From positions 1 through 10,738 of the forward strand of contig DATFLZ010000119.1 of assembly GCA_035267205.1 (NCBI GenBank): a DNA stretch of 10,738 nt, read 5' to 3'. Both the position numbers and the translations under genes were made by a program. Each line of letters opens with the position of its first letter. Within the stretch, counting starts at the first letter, position 1. Under the pieces are notes generated by a model that had not been told where the DNA came from, did no database searches, and was given only the letters and a program-made list of their open reading frames with translations. This document shows positions 1-6,489 of the stretch, piece by piece. This stretch comes from CAXMST01 sp035267205. GTDB taxonomy: Bacteria > Actinomycetota > Thermoleophilia > Solirubrobacterales > 70-9.

Positions 1-525
1 GCGGATCGCGCTCGCCAGCCTGCGCTCGTGAGCCGGCTCCAGGTAGCTGAACAGCAGGCAGATCGCGACCGACTCGCAGTCGAGCTCGCCGATCGCGGCG
101 ACGACCCGCTCGACCTCGGACTCCTCGAGCGGCTCCACCACGCCGTCGGGGCCTACCCGTTCGCGTACGCCCACGCGCAGGTCGGGATGGGCCAGTGGCG
201 GCGGCCGGTCGGCGCAGAGCCGGTAGAGGCTCACCCGGTCCTGGCGCGCGATCTCCAGCAGGTCGGTGAAGCCCTCGGTCGCGACCAGCGCCGTCCGGGC
301 CCCGCGCCGTTCGAGCAGGGCGTTGGTTCCCACCGTCATGCCGTGGCTCAACGCGGCGACCGATGCGTGATCCGCTCCCGCGCCCTCGAGCGCGCGGTCG
401 ATGGCCGCCATCACGCCCTCGGACTGGTCGCGGGGAGTGCTCGGCACCTTTGCGGTGACGATTCGACCGCCGGCGATCAGCGCGGCGTCGGTGAAGGTCC
501 CTCCGACGTCGACTCCGATCAGCAT
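1..525 (-). CDS. Hydantoinase A / oxoprolinase family protein, N-terminal part (runs off left edge)
   Basis: The visible 175 residues are the N-terminal ATPase-like domain of the hydantoinase A/5-oxoprolinase family, which opens cyclic amides such as hydantoins or 5-oxoproline, usually with a HyuB-type partner. The sequence begins MLIGVDVGGTFTDAAL; the DVGGTFTD phosphate-binding loop is at residues 6-13. HGMTVGTNALLERRGA is at 61-76, ATEGFTDLLEIARQDR at 82-97 and CLLFSYLEPAHERRL at 156-170, all family hallmarks. Family members are typically 500-700 residues, so most of the gene, including any HyuB partner, lies left of the window. The ATG at 525 is chosen because the glycine-rich loop starts directly after it; no good SD precedes it. 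It lies 55 bp downstream of the zinc-binding protein gene on the same strand, so the two may be cotranscribed. Substrate cannot be told from this part. Family assignment is firm. Confidence 0.9.
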   Translation of the reverse strand, partial: MLIGVDVGGTFTDAALIAGGRIVTAKVPSTPRDQSEGVMAAIDRALEGAGADHASVAALSHGMTVGTNALLERRGARTALVATEGFTDLLEIARQDRVSLYRLCADRPPPLAHPDLRVGVRERVGPDGVVEPLEESEVERVVAAIGELDCESVAICLLFSYLEPAHERRLASAIR

Positions 526-580
526 GCCGCCGCATTACATCGGTTCGCGCGACCGGGCGGCGTCCCGGCGGCGCAGCCGC

Positions 581-1012
581 TCAGAGTCCGGCGCCGACCG
601 TCTCCTGCGGGGCCGGGTCGAGGTTCTCCTCGAGATGCTTGTGGGACGGACAGTAGTCCCGACCCGGGAGTGGCTCGCGACGGCACGGCGTGCCCTTCCG
701 AGTGTGCGCGCGGCACTCGCGGTTCCCGTCCGGCGTGAGCTCCTCGGGCGGGGTGGTCTCCAGGTACAGAACTGCTTTGCGCACGTTGTGATCGATCACC
801 TGGAGCACGCGATGTTGCTCGGTGATCGGGAAGAGCTCGCGGACCTCGTTGAACAGGGCCTTTGTCGGCCTGGCGAAGTAGCGCCGATCATTGAGGAGCC
901 GCTGCATGGTGCTCTCGCAGGCGTCGAGCACCCGCTGACGCTCGGCGGCCGGGCTTGATCGCGGGATGAGCGGCGACAGATCGCGGTAGATGGCTCGGCT
1001 GAAGCGGTACAT
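581..1012 (-). CDS. Small protein with C-terminal C-C-C-H zinc-binding motif, function unknown
   Basis: This is a 143-residue protein not recognised as any characterised gene. Residues 1-90 look helical and soluble (MYRFSRAIYRDLSPLIP at the start, then a run of short helices). The C-terminal third carries C100-x9-C110-x10-C121-x2-H124, with text CRAHTRKGTPC and DYCPSHKH. This CxAxTxxGxxC...YCxxH pattern recurs in small bacterial and phage proteins and is presumed to bind zinc. No signal peptide or membrane segment is seen. The start is taken as ATG 1012. A GTG at 1027 is in frame but lies inside the AGGAGG SD (1027-1032), so it is unlikely. The SD-to-ATG spacing is then long (14 nt) and holds a perfect inverted repeat. 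The gene sits between nadB (203 bp upstream) and the hydantoinase-like gene (55 bp downstream). Codon use matches its neighbours. It could be a nucleic-acid-binding regulator, but that is only inference. Confidence 0.8.
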   Translation of the reverse strand: MYRFSRAIYRDLSPLIPRSSPAAERQRVLDACESTMQRLLNDRRYFARPTKALFNEVRELFPITEQHRVLQVIDHNVRKAVLYLETTPPEELTPDGNRECRAHTRKGTPCRREPLPGRDYCPSHKHLEENLDPAPQETVGAGL

Positions 1013-1020
1013 GGATGTAC
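1007..1020. promoter_or_regulatory. Inverted repeat GTACAT-GG-ATGTAC over a start codon (candidate operator or RNA hairpin)
   Basis: A perfect 6-2-6 inverted repeat that includes the ATG of the zinc-binding protein gene (cat at 1010-1012) and reaches toward its SD. Two related elements lie upstream: TGTGTACACA (1092-1101) and ACATGT (1115-1120). The placement would suit an operator or a translational hairpin. The regulator is unknown, and part of the repeat is coding sequence, so chance remains possible. Confidence 0.35.
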
Positions 1021-1026
1021 TTCCCA

Positions 1027-1032
1027 CCTCCT
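1027..1032 (-). promoter_or_regulatory. Shine-Dalgarno AGGAGG of the zinc-binding protein gene
   Basis: A perfect AGGAGG on the minus strand. It overlaps the upstream in-frame GTG (1025-1027), which argues for ATG 1012 as the start. The 14-nt spacer is unusually long, but an RNA hairpin GUAC-AUCCAU-GUAC within it could shorten the effective distance. Confidence 0.6.
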
Positions 1033-1091
1033 GGGGGGCTGGCGTAGAACGGAATGATCGATTAGACGGAGCGGCAGATCGCCCGCAGCCA

Positions 1092-1101
1092 TGTGTACAC
1101 A
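1092..1101. promoter_or_regulatory. Palindrome TGTGTACACA, candidate operator upstream of the zinc-binding protein gene
   Basis: A perfect 10-bp palindrome 80 bp upstream of the start at 1012, in a stretch (about 1030-1160) visibly less GC-rich than the rest of the window, as promoter regions often are. ACATGT follows at 1115-1120. A minus-strand TANNNT box, TAATCT (1153-1148), could be a -10 element, but no convincing -35 was found. The whole 1013-1214 gap holds no gene that I can support. Confidence 0.35.
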
Positions 1102-1214
1102 GTGTCGCCTCGAAACATGTAGACGGACATAGCGTGGTGTTATGCGCAGATTAAGCGTGTGGCGTGTGAGCGCTCGGTCACGGTGCCGGGCGGGACTGTT
1201 CGGCGTCGCCCCGG

Positions 1215-2723
1215 CTACCGCCAGCTCTCGATCCGGGGACGTCCGGCGGCGTCGATCAGCACGTGGGAGCCGTCCAGCGCCGTGTCGCGACCGGGAAAGT
1301 CCGTGCGCCGGTGCGCCCCTCGCGACTCCTCCCTGAGCAGGGCGGAGGACGCAATCTGGCGGGCCAGGGGATAGGCGTCGTCGACCAGCCTCTCCAGCTC
1401 CGACGCGGTGCGCTGGGGCCCGGCGAACCGCCACAGCCGGGCCCGGGTCTCAGCGGTTGGCGGCGCGAACCGCCACCCGGGCTCCGCCGGCGGCGATCCC
1501 GCGGAGCCACCCGCCGCATAGGCGTGTGCCGCCCGCGCCGCGCGGCTGCCGAACACGAAGCATTCGGTGAGCGAGTTCGAGGCCAGCCGGTTGGCTCCGT
1601 GGATTCCCGTGTAGGCGCACTCGCCGACCGCGTAGAGGCCGTCGACTGCTGTCGCTCCGGCGAGGTCCGTCCGGATCCCGCCGATCAGGTAGTGGGCCGC
1701 CGGGGCGACCGGGATCGGGCCACGCTCGGGGTCCAGGCCGGCGTCCGCGAGCATGGAAGCGATCGAGGGAAAGCGCTCCAGCGGGACGGGGCGAAGGTCG
1801 AGCCCGACCGAGGGCGCCCCGTCCGCCTCGATGCGATCGAGAATCGCGCCGGTCACCTGATCGCGCGGAGCGAGCTCGTCGGTGAAGCGCCTGCCGTCGA
1901 CGTCGACCAGGAGGGCACCCTCGCCGCGGACCGCCTCGGTGATCAGCTTCCCGTCCTGGCTGTTGCCGGGCGCCGCCAGGGCGGTGGGGTGGAACTGGCA
2001 GAGCTCGAGCCCCCCAAGCTCCGCGCCCGCCTGATGGGCGATCACCGAGCCCGCGGCGACGGCCCCCCAGGGATTGGTAGTGCGCTCCCAGAGGGCCGCT
2101 CCACCGCCCGTGGCCATCACCGTCGCGCCCGAGAGGATCGGGCCCGCGTCAGAGAGCACGCCGTGGCAGCGACCGCTGTCGCTCCACAGCGCGAGCACGG
2201 AGGCGCCTTCGAGAACGGTGATTCGCCGTTCCTCGGCGGCGCGGGCTGCGAGGCATCGGGTGATCGCCTGTCCGGTGGCGGCGCCGCCGGCGTGGACGAT
2301 CCGCCGCGCCGAGTGCCCGCCCTCCAGCGCGAGGGAAAGGCCGCCATCGGGGTCCTGATCGAACTCCACCCCATAGGAGACGAGCCGTTCGAGGGCGCTC
2401 GGGGCCTCGGTGACCAGGGCTTCGACCGCCGCGGGGTCGCACAGCGCCCGCCCGGCGTTCAGCGTGTCCTCGGCGTGTCGCGCGGGGGAATCGTCGGCCG
2501 CGATCGCAGCTGCGAGCCCTCCCTGGGCCCAGAAGCTCGAGCTCTCCGCGAGTGGCTTTCGCGAGACCAGTGCTACCTGGCCCCCCTCTGCGGCGGCCTC
2601 GAGGGCCACGTGCAGCCCGGCGGCGCCGCCGCCGATGACCGCCACGTCGAAGCGCGTTTTCGGATCGGCGCTCAAGAGGCCGGGTACGGTACCTGGGTAG
2701 CGATGGGTCTCTACTTCCGCCAC
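1215..2723 (-). CDS. nadB: L-aspartate oxidase NadB
   Basis: This FAD flavoenzyme oxidises L-aspartate to iminoaspartate, the first step of de novo NAD synthesis, in the cytoplasm. Over 502 residues, the Rossmann FAD loop DVAVIGGGAAGL is at 26-37, SSSFWAQGG at 61-69, EGGHS at 134-138, QFHPTAL at 243-249, LITEAVRGEGA at 260-270, PRDQV at 286-290, PAAHYLIGGI at 341-350 and GANRLASNSL at 376-385. H245, R287 and H344 match the family's substrate-site residues. It is somewhat shorter than E. coli NadB (540), mainly at the C-terminus. The start is uncertain. GTG 2723 is the most upstream candidate, with a GGAGG only 1 nt away, and overlaps the divergent deacetylase gene by 21 bp. TTG 2675 (486 residues) would remove the overlap and still leave the usual short lead before the FAD loop. 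nadA and nadC, its usual partners, are absent here. A succinate dehydrogenase/fumarate reductase flavoprotein is less likely given the length and motif set. Confidence 0.93.
   Translation of the reverse strand: MAEVETHRYPGTVPGLLSADPKTRFDVAVIGGGAAGLHVALEAAAEGGQVALVSRKPLAESSSFWAQGGLAAAIAADDSPARHAEDTLNAGRALCDPAAVEALVTEAPSALERLVSYGVEFDQDPDGGLSLALEGGHSARRIVHAGGAATGQAITRCLAARAAEERRITVLEGASVLALWSDSGRCHGVLSDAGPILSGATVMATGGGAALWERTTNPWGAVAAGSVIAHQAGAELGGLELCQFHPTALAAPGNSQDGKLITEAVRGEGALLVDVDGRRFTDELAPRDQVTGAILDRIEADGAPSVGLDLRPVPLERFPSIASMLADAGLDPERGPIPVAPAAHYLIGGIRTDLAGATAVDGLYAVGECAYTGIHGANRLASNSLTECFVFGSRAARAAHAYAAGGSAGSPPAEPGWRFAPPTAETRARLWRFAGPQRTASELERLVDDAYPLARQIASSALLREESRGAHRRTDFPGRDTALDGSHVLIDAAGRPRIESWR
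2683..2693. promoter_or_regulatory. Inverted repeat GGTAC-G-GTACC between divergent nadB and deacetylase starts
   Basis: A perfect 11-bp inverted repeat 10 bp before the deacetylase ATG (2703) and 8 bp before the alternative nadB TTG (2675). Each strand contains a TANNNT box (TACGGT at 2685-2690 on plus; TACCGT at 2691-2686 on minus), so it could serve as back-to-back -10 elements for near-leaderless transcripts, or as a shared operator. No good -35 hexamer is seen on either side. Confidence 0.3.
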
Positions 2724-3710
2724 CCCTCCTCACTGGAGCACGACACCGGGTCGCATCCGGAGTGCGCGGATCGGATTCGCGCGATCGAGGCCGCGATGGA
2801 CGATGCCGGCTGGCCTGCGGTCGAGCTGCGGGAGCCGGGTAGGGCGTCACGAGAGCAGCTCGCGCGCGTTCACACGGATCGCCACATCGGTGCCGTCGAG
2901 GCGCTCTGCTCAGCGGGGGGCGGGATGGTCGACGCGGATACGGTTGCGGTCGAGGCGTCCTGGGAGGCGTCGCTGCGCGCCGCGGGCGCCGCCGTCGAGG
3001 CGGTCGATGCCCTGATGGCGGGCGACGGCGGATTCGCCTTCTGCGCCATGCGCCCGCCCGGGCACCACGCCGAGTCCGACCGGGCTATGGGGTTCTGCCT
3101 GTTCAACTCGATCGCGGTCGGGGCCGCCCACGCGATCGCCGCGGCCGGCGCGGAGCGGGTCCTGATCCTCGACTGGGACGTCCATCACGGCAACGGCACC
3201 GCCGAGATCTTCGCCGGCAGTGACCGGGTGCTGTTCGCCAGCCTGCATCAGAGCCCGCTCTACCCGGGCACCGGTCACCCCGGGGAGATGGGGAACGGGG
3301 CGGGGGACGGGTACACGATCAACCTCCCGGTGCCTCCAGGCGCGGACGGCAAGCTCTTCTTGGCTCTCGTTCAGCAGGTCGTAGCGCCGGTGGCTCGCGA
3401 GTTCCGCCCGGACCTGATCGCGATCTCCTCGGGCTACGACGCGCACGCCGATGACCCACTGGCCAACTGCGAGCTGACCGACGTGGACTACGCGTCGCTG
3501 GCCGCGACCACCCGCGAGCTCGGCGCCGAGCTCGCGGCCCCGGTCCTGGTCTGCCTGGAGGGCGGCTACGACCTTGGGGTGCTCTCGCGGACCGTGCCGG
3601 CGACCGTACGCGCCCTGGATGACAGCCTCCCGCCGGAGCAGGCCGACCCGGGCCTCGCCGCGCCCGCTCGCGAGCACTTCAGGCGCCACTGGTCGAACGC
3701 GCTCGCCTGA
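2703..3710 (+). CDS. Class II HDAC-like zinc-dependent deacetylase
   Basis: A 335-residue arginase/deacetylase-fold enzyme that hydrolyses acetyl-lysine or acetylated amines using zinc, NAD-independent and cytoplasmic (no signal peptide). HPECADRI is at 18-25, RPPGHHAE at 117-124 with the catalytic His pair 121-122, GFCLFNS at 130-136, DWDVHHGNGT at 157-166 with zinc ligands D159 and H161, SGYDAHADDPL at 243-253 with third ligand D246, and LEGGYDLG at 285-292 with transition-state Y289. All catalytic residues are present. DWDVHHGNG is the class II/HDAH type rather than the class I AcuC type (DxDAHHGDG), so acetoin catabolism is not implied. ATG 2703 is chosen because homology begins at once (MGLYFRHPSSLEHD); the open frame upstream is antisense to nadB. 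No SD is visible, so it may be leaderless. Its end is 35 bp from the convergent coiled-coil gene. Substrate (protein, polyamine or small amide) is not determinable. Confidence 0.9.
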   Translation: MGLYFRHPSSLEHDTGSHPECADRIRAIEAAMDDAGWPAVELREPGRASREQLARVHTDRHIGAVEALCSAGGGMVDADTVAVEASWEASLRAAGAAVEAVDALMAGDGGFAFCAMRPPGHHAESDRAMGFCLFNSIAVGAAHAIAAAGAERVLILDWDVHHGNGTAEIFAGSDRVLFASLHQSPLYPGTGHPGEMGNGAGDGYTINLPVPPGADGKLFLALVQQVVAPVAREFRPDLIAISSGYDAHADDPLANCELTDVDYASLAATTRELGAELAAPVLVCLEGGYDLGVLSRTVPATVRALDDSLPPEQADPGLAAPAREHFRRHWSNALA

Positions 3711-3745
3711 GCGCGTTACAGGTCCCGGGTGGGGGTGGTCGAGGC

Positions 3746-6040
3746 TCAGTCCGTGAGCCGCGAGCGGAGGTCGTCGACGACGGAGGGGGGAAAGCCCGGG
3801 ACCTCCGCGAGCTCGTCGACGCCGCTGAGGCCGCGCTCGTCGCGGTAGCGCATCACGCGCTTGGCCTGGATCACGGAAATACCCAGCCCCCGAAGCTGCT
3901 CGAAGTCTGCGCTGGCGAGGCTGACCTGCTCGCCCGGCGGCACCGTTCGCTCGGGCTTCGGCTCGGACTCGGCGACCCCGGCCTTCGCCTCCTCGTCCGC
4001 GGCTCGCTCCGGTGGGACCCAGGCCTGAGCTGCGCGCTCGGCAGCCTCACTAGCCTGGCCGGCGACGCCGCCAAGGCGCTCGGCCGCCGCCCGGAAGCGC
4101 TCCTCGCGTGAGCGGGACCTGGACTCACGGGCTTCATCGGCCTCGCGCCGCGCCTCCTCGCGCATGTCGTCGCGCTGCAGCTCCATCTCCTCGAGCCGCC
4201 GCCGCGCGCTACTCAGCTCGGCTTCGAGCTGGGCGCGGTCTGCCGCGAAGCGCTCCTCGGCATCCCGAAGCTCCTGCTCGCCCTGCATGCGGGCCTCCTC
4301 GACGGCCTGCTCGAGGCCCTCGCGGCCGCTGCGCTCGCCCTCCTTGCGCAGCGCCTCGGCCTGGCCGCGAAGCCATTCGGCCGCCGAAGCTCGGGCGTCA
4401 GTCGCGGCCCCCGCGCTCTGACCTTCGGCCTCCCGTGCCCGTACCTCCGCCTGCTGTGCTCGGCGCTCGGCCTCCTCGATACGATCCTCCGCCTCGCGGG
4501 CCGACCGCGCGGCCGCCGCGGTCGCCTCCTCGGCTTTGCGCTCCCGCTCGCCGACACGCTCGTCGGCTTCGGCAGCGGCCCGCTCGCGGGCAAGCTCGGT
4601 CTCCCGGTCGAGGCGTGCCGCGGCCTCGCGCTTGAGTCTGCCAGCCACCTCCGAGAGCTGGCGCTCGGCGGCAGTCACGCGGTCGGCGGCCTCCACCGCG
4701 CGTTCCTCGATCTGGCTGAGGCGGCGATCGGAGTCCTCGATGATCTTGACCTTCTCCTCCCGCTCCCGCTCCAGCTCCCGCTCCCGTTCGGAGAGCTTCT
4801 GAGCAAAGCGCTCCTCGGCGGCCTTCCGCGCCACGCCGACCTCGGCGCGAATCCGTTCCTCCGACTCCTCGCGAATCCGTTCCACCTGCTCGCCCGCGGC
4901 CTTCTCGGCTTGGGACTTGGCCCGCTCCGCGAGCTCTCGCTCGCGGGAGTCGGCGGAGCGCTCGACCTCTGCCTCCAGCTCGGCTCGGGTCTGTGCGCGA
5001 GCAACCTCGATCCGCTCCTCGATCTCGGCCTCCAGGCGTTCAGTGGTCTCGGCTCGCGCTTCGGCAGCGGCCTCACGCGCCTGGTCCGCGGCGTCCTCGC
5101 GGGCCAGCTCGAGCTCGCGGCGCAGGCCCTCGGTCTCCTCTGCGATCCGGCGCTCGACGTCGTCGCGGCCCTCGCGCTGGGCTGCGGTCAACGCTTGCTC
5201 GGCCGTCGTCGCACGGGCCTCGGCGTCCTCGAGCCTGGCGAGAGCCTCCCGCAGGGCAGTCGCGACCGTCTCCCGTTCGCGCCGTTCTGCGGCCAGCGCC
5301 TCGGCGCCTCCCGCCTCGGCCTCGCGCCCGACCTGCTCGGTGCGGTCGGCTGCCATTCGCTCGGTCTCCTCCTGCCTGGCGGCGATCTCGCGGAGACGAG
5401 CCTCAGCTGCGGCTCGCACCTTCGCTTCGGTCTCCGCTCGCGCGCGCTCGACCTCGGCGCGAACGCGCTCGCGCGCCTCCTTCTTCAATGAGTTGACCTG
5501 GCGTCTCAGCCATGCTGTGGCGGCCTGCTTCGCACGCGCCTCGACCTCGCCACGCTCGCGCTCGAGTCGCTCGGCTCGGGCGTTCGCCTCGGCTGCCTTC
5601 GCCTCGGCGGCCTCGACTCGCTGGGAGAGCTCGCCGGTCTCGCTGGAGGCTGTGCTCCGCGCGCGCTCGAGGTCCTCCTCGAGCGCGAGGATCTCATCCA
5701 TCGCCCGCATCTCGGCTTCCTGGGCCGCCTGATCGGCGGCGATCCGGATGCGCTCCCCGGTATCGCCACGCCGGGGCGGGCGACGGCGCGGCTCCTCATC
5801 CGGCTCGCGCTCGCGAGGGGAGAACAGCTCGGGCTCCGGCGCCGGCGTCGGTCGGGCAAAGGGGTCGGTCTCGGAGGCGGATTCACGCTCGGCCGCCGGG
5901 CCACCGGCTTCCTGTTCTTCCTCCGTGCGCGGATCCTCGGCGGGCCGCTCCTCCTCGGCGTCGCCCTCGGCTGGGCCGAGATCGGTGTTGGGGGACTCGT
6001 CCCTACGGCGGCGACCGAATATCCCTCTGCGTCGAGCCAT
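3746..6040 (-). CDS. Long coiled-coil protein with C-terminal helix-hairpin-helix (ComEA-like) domain
   Basis: A 764-residue protein not recognised as a named gene. Its parts are: a basic tip MARRRGIFGRRRRDE (1-15); an acidic, Pro-rich and probably disordered stretch (16-95); a nearly uninterrupted Ala/Glu/Arg coiled coil (about 96-640); a short linker (641-703); and a two-motif HhH domain (706-764) with LRGLGISVIQAKRVMRYR at 716-733 and ELAEVPGFPPSVVDDLRSRL at 743-762. The HhH pair resembles the DNA-binding domain of ComEA. There is no signal peptide or membrane segment, so it is probably cytoplasmic. Two similar Trp-containing segments occur in the coil (W177 and W556). ATG 6040 is chosen over an in-frame ATG at 6172 because the upstream 44 residues look non-coding and a TAACCT -10-like box lies 10 nt upstream. 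SMC-like automatic names would mislead: there are no Walker motifs. A DNA-organising or DNA-tethering role is inference. Confidence 0.85.
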   Translation of the reverse strand: MARRRGIFGRRRRDESPNTDLGPAEGDAEEERPAEDPRTEEEQEAGGPAAERESASETDPFARPTPAPEPELFSPREREPDEEPRRRPPRRGDTGERIRIAADQAAQEAEMRAMDEILALEEDLERARSTASSETGELSQRVEAAEAKAAEANARAERLERERGEVEARAKQAATAWLRRQVNSLKKEARERVRAEVERARAETEAKVRAAAEARLREIAARQEETERMAADRTEQVGREAEAGGAEALAAERRERETVATALREALARLEDAEARATTAEQALTAAQREGRDDVERRIAEETEGLRRELELAREDAADQAREAAAEARAETTERLEAEIEERIEVARAQTRAELEAEVERSADSRERELAERAKSQAEKAAGEQVERIREESEERIRAEVGVARKAAEERFAQKLSERERELEREREEKVKIIEDSDRRLSQIEERAVEAADRVTAAERQLSEVAGRLKREAAARLDRETELARERAAAEADERVGERERKAEEATAAAARSAREAEDRIEEAERRAQQAEVRAREAEGQSAGAATDARASAAEWLRGQAEALRKEGERSGREGLEQAVEEARMQGEQELRDAEERFAADRAQLEAELSSARRRLEEMELQRDDMREEARREADEARESRSRSREERFRAAAERLGGVAGQASEAAERAAQAWVPPERAADEEAKAGVAESEPKPERTVPPGEQVSLASADFEQLRGLGISVIQAKRVMRYRDERGLSGVDELAEVPGFPPSVVDDLRSRLTD

Positions 6041-6220
6041 AGGCGGCCGCAGGTTAGGGGATGGACCCCGATCCGGTACCGCCTGCGGGGCAGCGGCTGC
6101 GTGGATTGTTCGCGGTCCGTCGCTCATTCGACACATCGGCGTCTTGTTCGGTCCCGACGCGCCGCGGAGCATCGCTGCCGACAGACCAACTCACCGGCAA
6201 CGGCCGGGAAAGGAGCGCCC
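6041..6220. other. Divergent intergenic region between coiled-coil gene and pilin gene
   Basis: 180 bp without a supportable gene; it should hold both promoters. On the minus strand TAACCT (6056-6051) is a plausible TANNNT -10 box 10 nt before ATG 6040. On the plus strand TTGTTC occurs at 6106-6111, with no convincing -10 at a standard distance. No riboswitch consensus was recognised. Confidence 0.4.
6211..6215 (+). promoter_or_regulatory. Shine-Dalgarno AGGAG fixing the pilin start
   Basis: AGGAG with a 5-nt spacer before ATG 6221. It selects this start over the in-frame ATG at 6242 and over the upstream in-frame ATG at 6101, neither of which has a comparable SD. Confidence 0.75.
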
Positions 6221-6478
6221 ATGTACGCCAGATTCGGAGCCATGCATCACCGCCTGCTGGGGATCGCCGCGGCGATCGAGAGTCGGGCCGGGAGAGTGCG
6301 TAGCGAGACGGGTCAGGGGACGGTCGAGTACGTCGGCCTCGTCCTGCTCGTCGCAGTGCTGATGGGAGGCATGGTGGCCGCGGTCGGCGGCGTCAACAGC
6401 CTGCCGGGCAAGGAGCTCGCCGAGGCGATCACCAAGAAGATCGTTCAGGCGGTTCAGAAGGTCGCGTTCGCCAAGTAG
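6221..6478 (+). CDS. Flp/TadE-like pilin subunit (class III signal peptide)
   Basis: An 85-residue small prepilin-like protein. A hydrophilic, basic leader (1-30) precedes GQGTVEYVGLVLLVAVLMGG at 31-50. Cleavage after G31 would put Glu at +5 (E36) and Tyr at +6 (Y37), the Flp/type IVb pilin signature, followed by one membrane helix (about 38-57) that would pack into a pilus core. The C-terminal 25 residues form a short amphipathic tail (KELAEAITKKIVQAVQKVAFAK). No prepilin peptidase, TadA ATPase or TadBC platform is nearby, so assembly genes must lie elsewhere, or the protein is a stand-alone membrane or pseudopilin component. It is monocistronic by layout: a divergent promoter region lies before it and a strong hairpin 11 bp after the stop. 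The leader is longer than in many Flp proteins, so processing should be confirmed. Confidence 0.8.
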   Translation: MYARFGAMHHRLLGIAAAIESRAGRVRSETGQGTVEYVGLVLLVAVLMGGMVAAVGGVNSLPGKELAEAITKKIVQAVQKVAFAK

Positions 6479-6489
6479 CCGGACCGGTT

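Noticed and set aside
788..799. Perfect 12-bp palindrome GTGATCGATCAC
   Set aside because: It lies inside the zinc-binding protein gene and is an in-frame run of codons; the similar CGATCGCGATCG in rph (about 6632) shows such GATC palindromes arise easily here.
1263..2702. Long open plus-strand frame upstream of and in frame with the deacetylase
   Set aside because: It is the antisense of nadB; its amino-acid content is random GC-rich text and deacetylase homology begins exactly at ATG 2703.
3708..3748. TGAGC...GCTCA inverted repeat joining the two convergent stop codons as a bidirectional terminator
   Set aside because: Only 5 bp with a 31-nt loop and no U-tracts; too weak to call.
4108..5732. 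Several long plus-strand frames across the coiled-coil gene
   Set aside because: They are Ser/Arg/Ala or Pro/Arg-rich complements of GAG/GCG/CGC codons in the real minus-strand gene.
6041..6172. In-frame 44-residue N-terminal extension of the coiled-coil protein
   Set aside because: The text is not protein-like and lacks an SD; MARRRGIFGRRRRDE at 6040 is a natural start with a -10-like box upstream.
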